Made by a program: the position numbers and the translations under genes. This document shows, in pieces, positions 1 to 9,131 of a stretch of DNA of 64,000 nt. Location of the stretch: the NCBI GenBank assembly GCA_016709335.1, contig JADJNC010000060.1:124001-188000 (forward strand), in the 5' to 3' direction. Position 1 is the stretch's first letter. The number at the start of each line of letters is the position of its first letter. The notes beneath the pieces are model-generated. The model saw only the letters and a program-made list of their open reading frames with translations. It ran no database searches and was not told the DNA's origin. The DNA is from Candidatus Propionivibrio dominans. GTDB taxonomy: Bacteria; Pseudomonadota; Gammaproteobacteria; Burkholderiales; Rhodocyclaceae.

Positions 1-2
1 TC

Positions 3-1739
3 GACAAACACCCCCCTTCATTACTTATTACCAAAGCCATGATCAATGGCTTCAACCGCCACTACCAGAATATCCGCGAATATGGACAACAAGCGAAGCT
101 CCTTTTTGAAGCCGGCGACTGGAAAGGCGTACTGAATGCCGTCAGCGAACGCATCCCCTCCTACGACAATCGTGCAAACGAAACAGCCAGCCTCATCGAA
201 GCTCGATACGGTGCCAATTCGCTCGACGACGATACGTGGCAACAAGTCAAACAGAACTACATAGGCCAATTGATCAACCACAAGCAGCCTGAGCTCGCCG
301 AAACATTCTTCAACTCGGTATGCTCAAAGCTTTTGCACCGCACCTATTTTCACAATGACTACATCTTTGCCCGTCCGGCGATATCCACCGAGTACATCCT
401 TTCCGATCCGCCGGTGTATTCAAGCTATTACCCCCAGCAAGATGGGATTCACCAGACCTTGAAACAGATCATTACCGATTTCGACTGGCAACGCCCCTTT
501 GAAGACCTCGACCGGGATATCCATTACGTCATGCGTACGGCCGAGAAGTATCTCGGCGGCTGGCCCAAGGCTGAACCCAATGTCCATATTCAGGTGCTGC
601 ATTCCGCTTTTTACCGGAACAAGGGCGCCTATATCTTTGGCAAGGCGATCAACGGCCACGTTGAGATTCCTTTCGCCGTTCCTGTCCTGCACACGCCGGA
701 AGGCAAACTGGTACTCGATACCATTTTGCTCGACCCCGCACAGATTGTTCTGCTCTTCTCGTTATCTCGCGCTTACTTCATGGTCGATATGGAGGTTCCC
801 TCGGGTTACGTTCAGTTCCTGCTCAGCATCCTGCCGAACAAGCCGCGTTCCGAAATCTACACCATGCTCGGTCTCGGCAAGCAGGGCAAAACGATGTTCT
901 ACCGCGATTTGCAAGAACACCTGCGCCACTCAAGGGATAAATTCATCATCGCACCGGGCGTTCTCGGCATGGTCATGCTGGTGTTCACCCTTCCCTCCTA
1001 TTCTTATGTGTTCAAGATCATCAGGGATGTCTTTGCGGCAACGAAAGAGGTTGATCACGACACCGTCAAAGCCAAGTACATGCTGGTCAAGAAAGTCGAC
1101 CGCGTCGGCCGGATGGCCGACACTCTCGATTTTGCGGACGTTGCCCTGCCGAAAAACCGTTTTTCGGATGAACTGCTTGAGGCATTGCGCGCGCACGTTC
1201 CATCGCTGCTTGAAGAAGACGGGGACGATCTGGTCATCAAGCACCTCTACATCGAAAGACGCATGACGCCGCTCAACATTTATCTCGATGGCGCAACACC
1301 CGAAGAGATTGACCACGCCGTACTCGAATACGGCAATGCCATTCGCGAACTGGCGAAAGCCAACATTTTCCCCGGCGACATGCTGTGGAAAAATTTCGGT
1401 ATTACAAGATACAAGCGCGTGGTGTTTTACGACTACGATGAAATCGAATACATGACCGACTGCAACTTCCGCGTCATTCCGGAAGCCCCGTATCCGGAAA
1501 TGGAAATGTCGAGCGAGCCCTGGTATTCAGTCGGCAGAAACGATGTTTTCCCCGAGGAATTTGCCTCATTTTTGCTTGGATCGCCCAAGGTTCGCACGGC
1601 TTTTCTCAAGTACCACCGCGATCTGCTGAACGTCAAATTCTGGAAATCTGCACAGGATAAAATTATTTCGGGTCACGTAGAGGATTTCTTCCCCTATCCC
1701 GAAGAATTGCGTTTCTGCAACGCGTTCAAGGAGCAGTGA
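3..1739 (+). CDS. aceK: Isocitrate dehydrogenase kinase/phosphatase (5' end cut by window edge)
   Basis: Bifunctional enzyme that phosphorylates and dephosphorylates isocitrate dehydrogenase, sending isocitrate to the glyoxylate shunt during growth on acetate. The C-terminal half carries the AceK nucleotide-binding stretch (APGVLGMVM, about residue 305 from the first ATG) and the kinase segment DYDEIEYMTDCNFR near residue 463. The first ATG is at 39 (566 residues from there), but the frame stays open to the left edge and the upstream codons read on into the family's N-terminal helix, so the true start probably lies outside the window. It fits functionally with aceA and aceB 13-17 kb downstream, although it is not in one operon with them. 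Identification is secure; the start is not. Confidence 0.95.
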   Translation, partial: DKHPPSLLITKAMINGFNRHYQNIREYGQQAKLLFEAGDWKGVLNAVSERIPSYDNRANETASLIEARYGANSLDDDTWQQVKQNYIGQLINHKQPELAETFFNSVCSKLLHRTYFHNDYIFARPAISTEYILSDPPVYSSYYPQQDGIHQTLKQIITDFDWQRPFEDLDRDIHYVMRTAEKYLGGWPKAEPNVHIQVLHSAFYRNKGAYIFGKAINGHVEIPFAVPVLHTPEGKLVLDTILLDPAQIVLLFSLSRAYFMVDMEVPSGYVQFLLSILPNKPRSEIYTMLGLGKQGKTMFYRDLQEHLRHSRDKFIIAPGVLGMVMLVFTLPSYSYVFKIIRDVFAATKEVDHDTVKAKYMLVKKVDRVGRMADTLDFADVALPKNRFSDELLEALRAHVPSLLEEDGDDLVIKHLYIERRMTPLNIYLDGATPEEIDHAVLEYGNAIRELAKANIFPGDMLWKNFGITRYKRVVFYDYDEIEYMTDCNFRVIPEAPYPEMEMSSEPWYSVGRNDVFPEEFASFLLGSPKVRTAFLKYHRDLLNVKFWKSAQDKIISGHVEDFFPYPEELRFCNAFKEQ

Positions 1740-1770
1740 TTGAGGAGCATGGCGAGAAAAGGGACGAAAA

Positions 1771-1800
1771 AAAACCTCGCTGATTGAGCGAGGTTTTTTT
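1771..1800. terminator. Bidirectional Rho-independent terminator between aceK and rpmG
   Basis: Stem of ten pairs (1771-1780 with 1788-1797, aaaacctcgc / gcgaggtttt) and a 7-base loop. It has a T tract on the plus strand and an A tract on the other side, so it can end both aceK and the converging rpmB-rpmG transcript. Confidence 0.85.
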
Positions 1801-1810
1801 CACTGCCGGA

Positions 1811-1966
1811 TTACTTCAGCTTGGTTTCCTTGTAAGCCACATGTTTGCGAACTTTGGGATCGTACTTCTTGATCTCCATTTTCTCAGGCATGGTCTTCTT
1901 GTTCTTGGTGGTGGTATAGAAGTGACCGGTACCGGCCGTCGATTCGAGTTTGATCTTTTCACGCAT
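1811..1966 (-). CDS. rpmG: 50S ribosomal protein L33
   Basis: Small basic protein of 51 residues, read by translating the minus strand by hand: begins [19 protein letters not shown] and ends with [11 protein letters not shown]. Length and sequence are those of bacterial L33, a component of the large subunit near the E site. It lies 15 bases downstream of rpmB on the same strand, the conserved rpmB-rpmG pair. It is the variant without the zinc-binding cysteine pairs, since no Cys is present. The terminator at 1771-1800 follows it. Confidence 0.95.
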   Translation of the reverse strand: MREKIKLESTAGTGHFYTTTKNKKTMPEKMEIKKYDPKVRKHVAYKETKLK

Positions 1967-1981
1967 GACTGAAGTTCCTTG

Positions 1982-2215
1982 TCAGATCTCGCCGCGTGCG
2001 CGCAGATCGGCGAGCACAACGTCGATACCATTCTTGTCGATAGTGCGCAGACCAGCGGTGGAAACGCGCAGGCGTACCCAGTGGTTTTCGCTTTCAACCC
2101 AGAAACGGCGGTACTGCAGATTCGGCAGGAAACGACGCTTGGTTCTATTGTTGGCATGGGAAACATTGTTCCCGACCATCGGGCCTTTACCCGTTACTTG
2201 GCAGACACGCGCCAT
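1982..2215 (-). CDS. rpmB: 50S ribosomal protein L28
   Basis: 77 residues beginning [20 protein letters not shown] and containing the family pattern [13 protein letters not shown], followed by a strand ending in [13 protein letters not shown]. Length equals that of typical proteobacterial L28. First gene of the rpmB-rpmG unit; upstream lies the divergent/convergent boundary with radC. A structural protein of the 50S subunit. Confidence 0.97.
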   Translation of the reverse strand: MARVCQVTGKGPMVGNNVSHANNRTKRRFLPNLQYRRFWVESENHWVRLRVSTAGLRTIDKNGIDVVLADLRARGEI

Positions 2216-2302
2216 GATTGTTGCTCCAGTTGATCTTGGGAAGAAAGCCGGCGATTCTAGCCTAAAAAGGCGTGAAGTTTCAAGCTATTTCTGATGACTC
2301 GA

Positions 2303-2980
2303 TTACAGCAACCCGCGTTCGGCGAACGACAAGGGCTGAGCTGCCCCGGCCACAATGAAGTGATCGAGCACCCGAACATCGACCAAAGCCAGTGCCTGCT
2401 TGAGTTCACGGGTCAGAAACTGGTCAGCGCTCGAAGGCTCGGAAACACCGGAAGGATGGTTGTGTGCCAGAACGACGGCGGCTGCATTATGCATCAAGGC
2501 CTTCTTGACGACCTCTCTTGGATAGACGCTGGTCTGCGTCAGCGTTCCGCGAAATAGCTCTTCGGAAGCAATCAGGCGGTTTTGTGAATCCAGCCAGAGG
2601 GCAAAAAATACTTCATGCTTAAGACCGGCCAGATGCAAGCGCAGATAATCACGCACCGAACCCGGCGTCGCAAAGGCGTTGCCCTGCTTCAATTCCTCGG
2701 CCAGCGCCCGGCGCGACATCTCCAGAACGGCCTGCAACTGGGCGTACTTGGCCGGCCCCATGCCGGGAATCAGCGAAAACTCGCCCTGCGTCGCGGCAAA
2801 CAGGTGATTAAGGCTGCCAAAATGGCGGATCAGCTCGCGAGCCAGGTCAACTGCGCTTTTTCCCCTGACGCCCACGCGCAGAAAAATCGCCAGCAGTTCG
2901 GCGTCGGACAGCGCAGCGGCGCCTTGCGTCAGCAAGCGTTCGCGTGGACGCTCATCCTCAGGCCAGTCGGTAATTGCCAT
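2303..2980 (-). CDS. radC: RadC family JAB/MPN-domain protein
   Basis: Contains an N-terminal helix-hairpin-helix region ([16 protein letters not shown]) and a C-terminal RadC/JAB domain with the metal-binding signature LAHNHPSG followed by S and D at the usual spacing ([15 protein letters not shown]). I chose the ATG at 2980 (225 residues, [17 protein letters not shown]) because that N-terminus is typical of the family; the frame also opens at 3007. The biochemical role of RadC is unsettled; the old link to recombinational repair is doubtful. It lies head to head with coaBC, the common betaproteobacterial order, with about 60 bases between the two starts. Confidence 0.93.
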   Translation of the reverse strand: MAITDWPEDERPRERLLTQGAAALSDAELLAIFLRVGVRGKSAVDLARELIRHFGSLNHLFAATQGEFSLIPGMGPAKYAQLQAVLEMSRRALAEELKQGNAFATPGSVRDYLRLHLAGLKHEVFFALWLDSQNRLIASEELFRGTLTQTSVYPREVVKKALMHNAAAVVLAHNHPSGVSEPSSADQFLTRELKQALALVDVRVLDHFIVAGAAQPLSFAERGLL

Positions 2981-3041
2981 GGTGCAATCTCGGTTAGAAT
3001 GTTCCATCTGACATTCTAACCAAGCTTATCGGGTCATTCGC

Positions 3042-4232
3042 ATGGAATTGACGGGAAAACACATTGCGCTCGGCGTCAGCGGCGGCATTGCCGCCTACAA
3101 GGCCGCCGAACTGGTTCGCCTGCTGATCAAGCAGGGTGCCACCGTGCAGGTTGCAATGACCGAGGCGGCGACCCACTTCATCACCCCGGTCACCTTCCAG
3201 GCACTGTCCGGTAACCCGGTGTTTACCGACCAGTGGGATCCGCGTGTCGCCAACAACATGGCGCACATTGATCTTTCGCGTGCCGCCGACGTGCTGCTGA
3301 TCGCCCCGGCCTCGGCCGATTTCCTGGCCAAGGTCGCCAACGGGCTGGCCGACGATCTGCTGAGCACGCTCACCCTGGCACGCGACTGCCCCTTGCTGGT
3401 CGCTCCGGCGATGAACCAGCAGATGTGGGAAAACGCGGCTACGCAACGTAATATCGTCACCTTGCGCAGCGATGGCATCAGCATTCTTGGCCCCGCCTGC
3501 GGTGAGCAGGCCTGTGGCGAAAACGGCCTCGGACGCATGCTCGAGCCGGAAGAAATCCTCACCGAACTGATCGCTCACTTCCAGCCCAGATTGCTTGCTG
3601 GAAAAAAGGTACTGTTGACCGCCGGGCCGACCTTCGAGGCCATCGACCCGGTGCGCGGAATCACCAATCTGTCGAGCGGCAAGATGGGCTTTGCCCTGGC
3701 ACGTGCCGCTCGCGAAGCCGGCGCTGAAGTGACGCTCGTCTGTGGCCCGGTCAGCCAGCCGACACCGAGTGGAATCAAGCGCGTCGACGTGACCAGCGCC
3801 CACGAAATGCACGCTGCCGTCATGCAGTGCGCGGCCGCACAGGACGTATTCATCGGCGTTGCAGCAGTTGCCGACTACCGCCCGAAGCTGGCCAGCGAAC
3901 ACAAGATCAAGAAGGATGGAGCTAGCGCGACGCCGATCGAGCTGGTCCAGAATCCCGACATCCTGGCTGACGTTGCTGCCCTGCCGGCCCCCCCGTTATG
4001 CGTCGGTTTTGCCGCCGAAAGCCGGAACCTGGCCGACTATGCCCAGAAAAAGCGCGCCGCGAAGAAAATCCCGTTGATCGTCGGCAACCTGGTTCAACAC
4101 GGCTTTGGCGGCGACGACACCATGCTGACCCTTTTCGACGATGACGGCGCAACCCCGTTGCCGCCCGGCCCCAAGCTCGCGCTGGCCAGAGCGCTCATCG
4201 AACACATCGCCGGACTGCTTGCCAGGCGCTGA
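3042..4232 (+). CDS. coaBC: Bifunctional phosphopantothenoylcysteine decarboxylase / phosphopantothenate-cysteine ligase
   Basis: Catalyses two consecutive steps of coenzyme A synthesis: CTP-dependent joining of cysteine to 4'-phosphopantothenate (CoaB, C-terminal half) and decarboxylation to 4'-phosphopantetheine (CoaC, FMN-dependent N-terminal half). Visible signatures are GVSGGIAAYKA at the N-terminus, the APAMNQQMW substrate clamp and the GPACGEQACGENGLGRM cysteine region of CoaC, then TAGPTFEAIDPVRGITN with SSGKMG and the KIKK lysines of CoaB. At 396 residues it is full length. The stop overlaps the next start (TGATG), so the small downstream membrane protein and dut are probably co-transcribed. 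Confidence 0.97.
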   Translation: MELTGKHIALGVSGGIAAYKAAELVRLLIKQGATVQVAMTEAATHFITPVTFQALSGNPVFTDQWDPRVANNMAHIDLSRAADVLLIAPASADFLAKVANGLADDLLSTLTLARDCPLLVAPAMNQQMWENAATQRNIVTLRSDGISILGPACGEQACGENGLGRMLEPEEILTELIAHFQPRLLAGKKVLLTAGPTFEAIDPVRGITNLSSGKMGFALARAAREAGAEVTLVCGPVSQPTPSGIKRVDVTSAHEMHAAVMQCAAAQDVFIGVAAVADYRPKLASEHKIKKDGASATPIELVQNPDILADVAALPAPPLCVGFAAESRNLADYAQKKRAAKKIPLIVGNLVQHGFGGDDTMLTLFDDDGATPLPPGPKLALARALIEHIAGLLARR

Positions 4233-4426
4233 TGCACACCATGAATGACGACTATGTACAGGATAAAACCCGTCGCATCGTCGGGCGCCAAGTACTTCGG
4301 CGCGCCAGCCGGATGGTTCAGGCCTGGCGCGATGACGAACAGGAAAATGCACGGCTTGCCAAACAAATAGCCCTCCTGCTACTTTTCATTGCCCTGCTGG
4401 GTGCTGCCCTCTTCATTCTTTTCTGA
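4232..4426 (+). CDS. Small tail-anchored membrane protein, unknown function
   Basis: 64 residues. Residues 1-45 are charged and rich in Arg, Asp and Glu; residues 46-64 form one hydrophobic segment (QIALLLLFIALLGAALFILF) ending at the stop, the layout of a C-terminally anchored inner-membrane protein with its N-terminus in the cytoplasm. The start overlaps the coaBC stop by one base; an alternative ATG lies at 4241. It sits between coaBC and dut, with 11 bases to the dut ATG, so the three form a likely operon. I recognise no family. Its compact spacing and membrane segment argue that it is a real gene. Confidence 0.7.
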   Translation: MHTMNDDYVQDKTRRIVGRQVLRRASRMVQAWRDDEQENARLAKQIALLLLFIALLGAALFILF

Positions 4427-4437
4427 CCGGAAACCCC

Positions 4438-4886
4438 ATGCACCGCATTGATGTTCGTCTGCTCGACCCCCGGCGCAAGGACAGTCCGCCGCACTACGCC
4501 ACCCCGGCTCGGCCGGCCTTGATTTGCGTGCCTGCATTGAGACTCCGGTGAAGATTCACCCCGGTGAAACCCTGCTGATCCCGACCGGCATCGCCATTCA
4601 TCTGGCCGACCCCGGTCTCGCGGCGATGATCCTGCCGCGCTCCGGGCTGGGTCACAAACATGGCATTGTGCTCGGCAATCTGGTGGGCCTGATCGACTCC
4701 GACTATCAAGGCGAAATCATGGTGTCGACCTGGAATCGTGGCAAGGAGAGCTTCACGCTCAACCCGCTTGATCGCCTGGCACAACTCGTCGTCGTCCCGG
4801 TCATGCAGGTCGCCTTCAATGTCGTTGACGAGTTTGACGCCAGCACGCGCGGCGACGGTGGTTTTGGCAGCACAGGGAAAACCTGA
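4438..4886 (+). CDS. dut: dUTP diphosphatase (frame interrupted by one missing base)
   Basis: Hydrolyses dUTP to dUMP and pyrophosphate, keeping uracil out of DNA and feeding dTMP synthesis. From the ATG at 4438 the frame reads [15 protein letters not shown] and then breaks; the rest of the trimeric dUTPase follows in another frame, with all five motifs: [41 protein letters not shown] and the C-terminal DGGFGSTG. Restoring one G in the run at 4506-4507 gives a normal protein of about 149 residues reading [11 protein letters not shown]. Dut is essential in most bacteria, so a sequence error is more likely than a real mutation. Pairing with coaBC is conserved in proteobacteria. Confidence 0.9.
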
Positions 4887-4939
4887 TCCTGGTCCTGCCC
4901 TTACCGGCTACCATGAATCATGCATAGAAGGAGACGGTT

Positions 4940-5353
4940 TTGACGCACCAGCAGACAATCAAGTTATCGACCCGTGGCCGTGGAACGACCGAGATTACGG
5001 CGGAGGTGGCGAAGATCGTCCATGCTGCACGGATCGAAACCGGCCTCGCCAATGTATTCACTATGCATACCAGTTGCTCGGTCATCCTTACCGAAAATGC
5101 CGATCCTTCGGTGCGTCGCGATCTTGAGACGCTGGCGCTACGCTGGGCAGCCGACGGCGACCCCGCCTACCAGCACAGCGACGAAGGCGATGATGACATG
5201 GCCGCCCATGGCAGAAACATTCTGGCAGGCAGTTCGATCACCGTGCCGGTCAGCCATGGCGGCCTGCGGCTTGGAACCTGGCAGGGAATCTATCTGTGGG
5301 AACACCGCACGCATGCTCATCAACGACAGATCGTCGTTACCGTTTTCGGCTGA
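4940..5353 (+). CDS. yjbQ: YjbQ/UPF0047 family protein
   Basis: 137 residues matching the YjbQ/UPF0047 family: VFTMHTSCSVILTENADPSVRRDLE, then the conserved GEDDMAAHGRN-like stretch (HSDEGDDDMAAHGRN), LAGSSITVPVSHGGLRLGTWQGIYLWEHR and a C-terminal beta strand. Members have been linked to weak thiamine-phosphate synthase activity, but their physiological role is unclear. The start is TTG at 4940, supported by a strong ribosome site (AAGGAGA, 4928-4934) and by the lack of any ATG matching the family N-terminus. It converges on the pabB-pabC fusion, with 32 bases between the stops. Confidence 0.92.
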   Translation: MTHQQTIKLSTRGRGTTEITAEVAKIVHAARIETGLANVFTMHTSCSVILTENADPSVRRDLETLALRWAADGDPAYQHSDEGDDDMAAHGRNILAGSSITVPVSHGGLRLGTWQGIYLWEHRTHAHQRQIVVTVFG

Positions 5354-5385
5354 TGATCTCGACAAACTGGCAACTCACCGACCAT

Positions 5386-7188
5386 TCAAGCCCGCAAGCT
5401 GACGGGTATCAGCCCACGCAAGGCATTCGCCATATGGATCGACGGGGCGCCAAGCAAGTCATCCAGGGTCAGAACACATTCGAGCGCGCGACCCGATTCA
5501 AGCAGGTGTCGACGCATGACTCCCGGCAGTAAACCGCAGGACAGCGGTGGCGTCAGCAGGTCGCCGCCACGTTCGATAAACACATTGCTGCGAGCACCCT
5601 CGCAGACCTCGCCTCGCGTATTGAGAAAGATCGCATCGAATACATCCGGGTGAGCGGCCAGTCGGGCCAAAGCCCGATCGTACAGGCTGCGTGCGCTTGT
5701 CTTGTGGCGCAGCAGGTAGTCGTCCGCATCCAGTCTTTCGTCAGCCAGAACTACATGACATGGCGCCCCATCGTCAGTCATCTCCGCCAGATTGATGCGG
5801 TACTGGCCATCATGCGCAAGGGTCAAACGAACACGATGAATTCCGGCTGCACAAGCAGACGAGTGCTCGGCCAAAGCCGCAGCAAGCGCTGGTACATTAC
5901 ACGCAAAACCGAGCGCTCGTGCCGAAGCCGCAAGCCGCTCCAGATGCAAGGGCAACAACGGGTATTTTCCGAATTCCAGGCGCATCGTTTCAATCAGCTC
6001 GAAACCGGGATCGAAACCGGTGAGAAAACGCGACTTCAGGAGACATTCGGCGTATTCGCGCCCGGGCTCGGAATCAATGACGATGCCGCTGCCGACACCG
6101 AGGCTCGCCCGCCCGTCCGGCGCCACCTCCAGCGTACGAATGGCGACGTTGAAACGACAATCGCCGCCCGGCGCCACCCAGCCCAGCGCTCCGCTATACA
6201 GGCCGCGTGGAGTGGTCTCCAGATCGGCGATGAGCTGCATGGCACGAATTTTCGGAGCGCCGGTAATCGAGCCGCAGGGAAACAGCGCACGAAACAGCTC
6301 ATACAGACGCGCATCGGGCAAGTCGGCGGAAACGCTCGATACCACCTGCCACAGTGTCGGATAGGCTTCGGCTTCACACAGGGATTCAACCCGAACCTTG
6401 CCGGGCGCGGCCAGCCGACCCAGATCGTTGCGCAACAAGTCGACGATCATGATGTTCTCGGCGCGTTCTTTCTCGGACGCCAGCAACGCCATGCGCTGCG
6501 CCTCATCGTCTTCCGGCGTCGCACCGCGTTGCGCGGTACCCTTCATCGGTCGTGTCAGAACACGCTCACCGCTGCGCTCGAAAAACAACTCGGGCGAGAA
6601 CGAAAGCAGTGTTTCCTCCGGGGTGACGACGTAAGCCCCATATCGTACCGGCTGGCGTTCGCGCAGGCGGGCGTAGAGCGCCAGCGGGTGGCCGTAGATC
6701 CTGAAATCAAGGGGGAACGTCAGGTTGATCTGATAACAGTCGCCCTCGGTAATCCAGCGCCGGATCTGCTCGACCTTTGCCGCATGGCTCCCGGCATCCA
6801 GCCGCAGCGAGAGCTCAGCGACGCCGGCGACCCACTGGTGTTCGGACATACTGGCCAGACATCGCTCAAGAAAAGCCCCAGCGGCCTGTGCATTGAGTTG
6901 CTGCGCTTGACCAAACACCCAGCCACGCAAGCGTGCCGGCCCAGGTCTGGACTGCGCGACGCTCGGCTCAAACAAGGCACCCAGTGCATAGTCTGCTGCC
7001 AGGGCAACCCACTCGCCATTGGAAGTAGCCGCCTCAATGGCCTCGAACACCGAAGCCAGATCGCCGCTTCGATCCGCACTATCTTCACCATGTCCGTCGA
7101 AACGGAGCGTTCGACGATACTCCGACAACAGAATGGCACTACCGCCGTCACCCTCGAACAGGGCGAAACGGTCACCGACCCATGTCAC
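5386..7188 (-). CDS. pabB: Aminodeoxychorismate synthase component I fused to aminodeoxychorismate lyase (PabB-PabC)
   Basis: Fusion protein of 600 residues for p-aminobenzoate synthesis in the folate pathway. Residues about 120-388 are a chorismate-binding PabB domain, with PMKGTAQRG (214-222), LLRNDLGR and CGSITGAPK (305-313). Residues about 395-600 are a class IV PLP-dependent lyase (GFELIETMRLEFGKYPLLPLHLERL, then FLNTRGEVCEGARSNVF and LLPGVMRRHLLE), which releases pyruvate from 4-amino-4-deoxychorismate. The glutaminase subunit PabA is not encoded nearby. The start is GTG at 7188, preceded by AGGAC. Last gene of a minus-strand run with the BepA-like gene and tusA. The fusion itself is known in other bacteria. 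Confidence 0.93.
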   Translation of the reverse strand: MTWVGDRFALFEGDGGSAILLSEYRRTLRFDGHGEDSADRSGDLASVFEAIEAATSNGEWVALAADYALGALFEPSVAQSRPGPARLRGWVFGQAQQLNAQAAGAFLERCLASMSEHQWVAGVAELSLRLDAGSHAAKVEQIRRWITEGDCYQINLTFPLDFRIYGHPLALYARLRERQPVRYGAYVVTPEETLLSFSPELFFERSGERVLTRPMKGTAQRGATPEDDEAQRMALLASEKERAENIMIVDLLRNDLGRLAAPGKVRVESLCEAEAYPTLWQVVSSVSADLPDARLYELFRALFPCGSITGAPKIRAMQLIADLETTPRGLYSGALGWVAPGGDCRFNVAIRTLEVAPDGRASLGVGSGIVIDSEPGREYAECLLKSRFLTGFDPGFELIETMRLEFGKYPLLPLHLERLAASARALGFACNVPALAAALAEHSSACAAGIHRVRLTLAHDGQYRINLAEMTDDGAPCHVVLADERLDADDYLLRHKTSARSLYDRALARLAAHPDVFDAIFLNTRGEVCEGARSNVFIERGGDLLTPPLSCGLLPGVMRRHLLESGRALECVLTLDDLLGAPSIHMANALRGLIPVSLRA

Positions 7189-7229
7189 TGTTCAGTCCTG
7201 GAGAAGAAAAGCCGCCACAGGAATGCGGC

Positions 7230-7457
7230 TTACTTGCGCTTGAAATAAAATTCGAAGACCTGACCGGCTTCGGCGTTGACCAGCAACTGGTTGCCGGTCT
7301 GCTTCGCAAAGGCCTGAAAATCCTTGACCGCGCCGGGGTCGGTAGCCAGAACGCGCAACACCTGACCGGAGGTCATTTCGGCAAGCGTTTTCTTGGTACG
7401 CAAGATCGGTAGCGGACAGCTCAGCCCCTTGACATCAAGTTCACGATCAAACTGCAT
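7230..7457 (-). CDS. tusA: TusA/SirA family sulfur carrier protein
   Basis: 75 residues with the family's N-terminal CPxP motif: LDVKGLSCPLPILRTKK, with the persulfide-carrying Cys at residue 14. The fold is completed by LRVLATDPGAVKDFQAFAKQTG and VFEFYFKRK. TusA-like proteins pass persulfide sulfur between enzymes, for example in tRNA 2-thiouridine and molybdenum-cofactor pathways; which pathway applies here cannot be told. It lies 41 bases before the pabB-pabC start and 32 bases after the BepA-like gene, so probably one transcript. Confidence 0.9.
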   Translation of the reverse strand: MQFDRELDVKGLSCPLPILRTKKTLAEMTSGQVLRVLATDPGAVKDFQAFAKQTGNQLLVNAEAGQVFEFYFKRK

Positions 7458-7489
7458 GATCAGTTCCGGAACGAATATAAAAACGCATT

Positions 7490-8995
7490 TTAACCGCCAT
7501 TCCAGCCGCCATTCTTTTTCAGCTTCGCTTCTTCAGCCTGCAGAATGCGCAATTCGCGTAGACGGGCATCAACGGCAGACTGCTCCTGGAAATTGCCATC
7601 GCTATCCTGCTGGGCAAACTGCAATTGCTCGACTGCCTGCCCGAGTTGCCCCTGCAGCAGGTAAAACTCGGCCTGAGCCCGGTGCTGCTGCAAACGTTTT
7701 CCGAGGGCGGCATAGTTTTTTGCCTGCAGGCCGTAGAGCTTGTAATCAGCAAAATTGAGTTGCAACTGCGAATCAAGAAAGGCCAGGGCCTTATCGTATT
7801 GTCGCCCCGCGAAGAGCGATTCGGCATAACCATAAACCAGCGATTTCGCCTGAGGAAAGCGCTGTAATGCATCGCGATAAATGGCTTGCGCCGCCGGCAA
7901 GTCGCCGGCGCTTGTTTTGACCCCGGCGGCCAGACCGGCAATCATTGGCGACGCAACCTTGAGTGCACTGAGCGCCTCAATCTCACGTTGCGCCGCCGAC
8001 GTATCCTTGGCTCTCATCAGCGCAAAAACCAGGCCATAACGAGCAGCGGCCTGTGACGCATATTTCTTTTCGCGCAACTGGGTTTCGAATTCACTGACCG
8101 CTTCGCGTGGCGTACCCATCAGCGCACGCAACTTGGCGCGCACGAGCTGGAAATCAAGGCTGCCGACAACCTGCCGGTAGGGCGAACCTTGTGCCCGGTT
8201 CTGCATATCGGAAATCCGCTCGATCGTCAGCGGGTGCGAACGCAAATAGACCGGGGCATTGTTCTCGTAAAGTCGGCCTGCCTTTTGCAACCGCTCGAAG
8301 AAATCACCCATGCTCCGCACATCGAAGCCTGCCTTGTCCAGCGATTGATATCCCATACGGTCGGCTTCGCGCTCGAAGTCGCGGCTGTAGGCCAGTTGCG
8401 ACTGAACGAGACCGGCCTGAGTCGAGACGATGGCAGCCGATGCAATATTCGAATTGGAGCGGGCAGCGAGAATGCCGAGCGCCATGGCAATCATGCTCGG
8501 AATCGTATTCTGTTTCTCCTTGGCAATCTGGCGCGCCAGATGATTCTGGGTCACGTGCGCTATTTCGTGGGCGATGACGCCTGCCAGTTCGGACTCGGAC
8601 TGTGCAGTAAGAAAGGTGCCGGTGTTCACGCCGATAAAACCGCCGAACATGGCAAACGCATTAACGGTATTGTCACGAATGGCAAAAAAGTGGAAATCGC
8701 CGGTCGGATTCGCACTGGCTTCAACAAGACGACTGCCAAGGCTGGCAAGATAGTCGTTGATTTCCGGATCGTCGACGTAACTTGGCTCACGCAGACGAAT
8801 TTCGTTCATGATGCTCTCGCCTATCTTGCGTTCGAGTTGCGGCGAGAATTCGGCACGCGCCGACTCCCCGAGATCCGGAAGATCTTCGGCCCATGCCATC
8901 GAAGTCCCGGCCATCAAAGCAGCCACCGTCAGTGGCAGGACAGCACGGGTCAAGCGGCTGAGCGGGCTAAAATGGCGCGGGATCACAATGCGCAA
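7490..8995 (-). CDS. bepA: BepA-like periplasmic M48 metalloprotease with TPR repeats
   Basis: 501 residues. An N-terminal signal peptide (basic start, then LTRAVLPLTVAALMAGTSMAWA) predicts export. The M48 peptidase domain carries the zinc motif HEIAHVTQNHLA, the downstream glutamate in YSRDFEREADRMGYQSL and the substrate-pocket stretch LRSHPLTIERI. The C-terminal 200 residues are helical repeats (VYGYAESLFAGRQYDKALAFLD, then NYAALGKRLQQHRAQAEFYLLQGQLGQAVEQL), as in E. coli BepA/YfgC, which promotes assembly or removal of outer-membrane proteins such as LptD. No base changes interrupt it. First gene of the bepA-tusA-pabBC run. Confidence 0.92.
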   Translation of the reverse strand: MRIVIPRHFSPLSRLTRAVLPLTVAALMAGTSMAWAEDLPDLGESARAEFSPQLERKIGESIMNEIRLREPSYVDDPEINDYLASLGSRLVEASANPTGDFHFFAIRDNTVNAFAMFGGFIGVNTGTFLTAQSESELAGVIAHEIAHVTQNHLARQIAKEKQNTIPSMIAMALGILAARSNSNIASAAIVSTQAGLVQSQLAYSRDFEREADRMGYQSLDKAGFDVRSMGDFFERLQKAGRLYENNAPVYLRSHPLTIERISDMQNRAQGSPYRQVVGSLDFQLVRAKLRALMGTPREAVSEFETQLREKKYASQAAARYGLVFALMRAKDTSAAQREIEALSALKVASPMIAGLAAGVKTSAGDLPAAQAIYRDALQRFPQAKSLVYGYAESLFAGRQYDKALAFLDSQLQLNFADYKLYGLQAKNYAALGKRLQQHRAQAEFYLLQGQLGQAVEQLQFAQQDSDGNFQEQSAVDARLRELRILQAEEAKLKKNGGWNGG

Positions 8996-9093
8996 AAAGA
9001 CATGCTGAAAAACATGGTCAGATGATACCGGACTTCACCGAATCCTTATGTTTCAACTTGTAACGTGAATTTTACCGAAAGCAGGCGAAAAAA

Positions 9094-9112
9094 AACCCGC
9101 CAGAGGCGGGTT
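9094..9112 (-). terminator. Rho-independent terminator of the cold-shock gene
   Basis: Eight-pair stem (aacccgcc 9094-9101 with ggcgggtt 9105-9112), loop of three; the A-run at 9088-9093 becomes a T tract on the minus strand, directly downstream of the csp stop. Confidence 0.85.
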
Positions 9113-9131
9113 CCCTTGGCGCAGCCGAAAA

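Noticed and set aside
5650..7248. 532-codon plus-strand frame
   Set aside because: It is the antisense of the pabB-pabC fusion, whose domains are unmistakable; the frame shows no family features and is a by-product of base composition.
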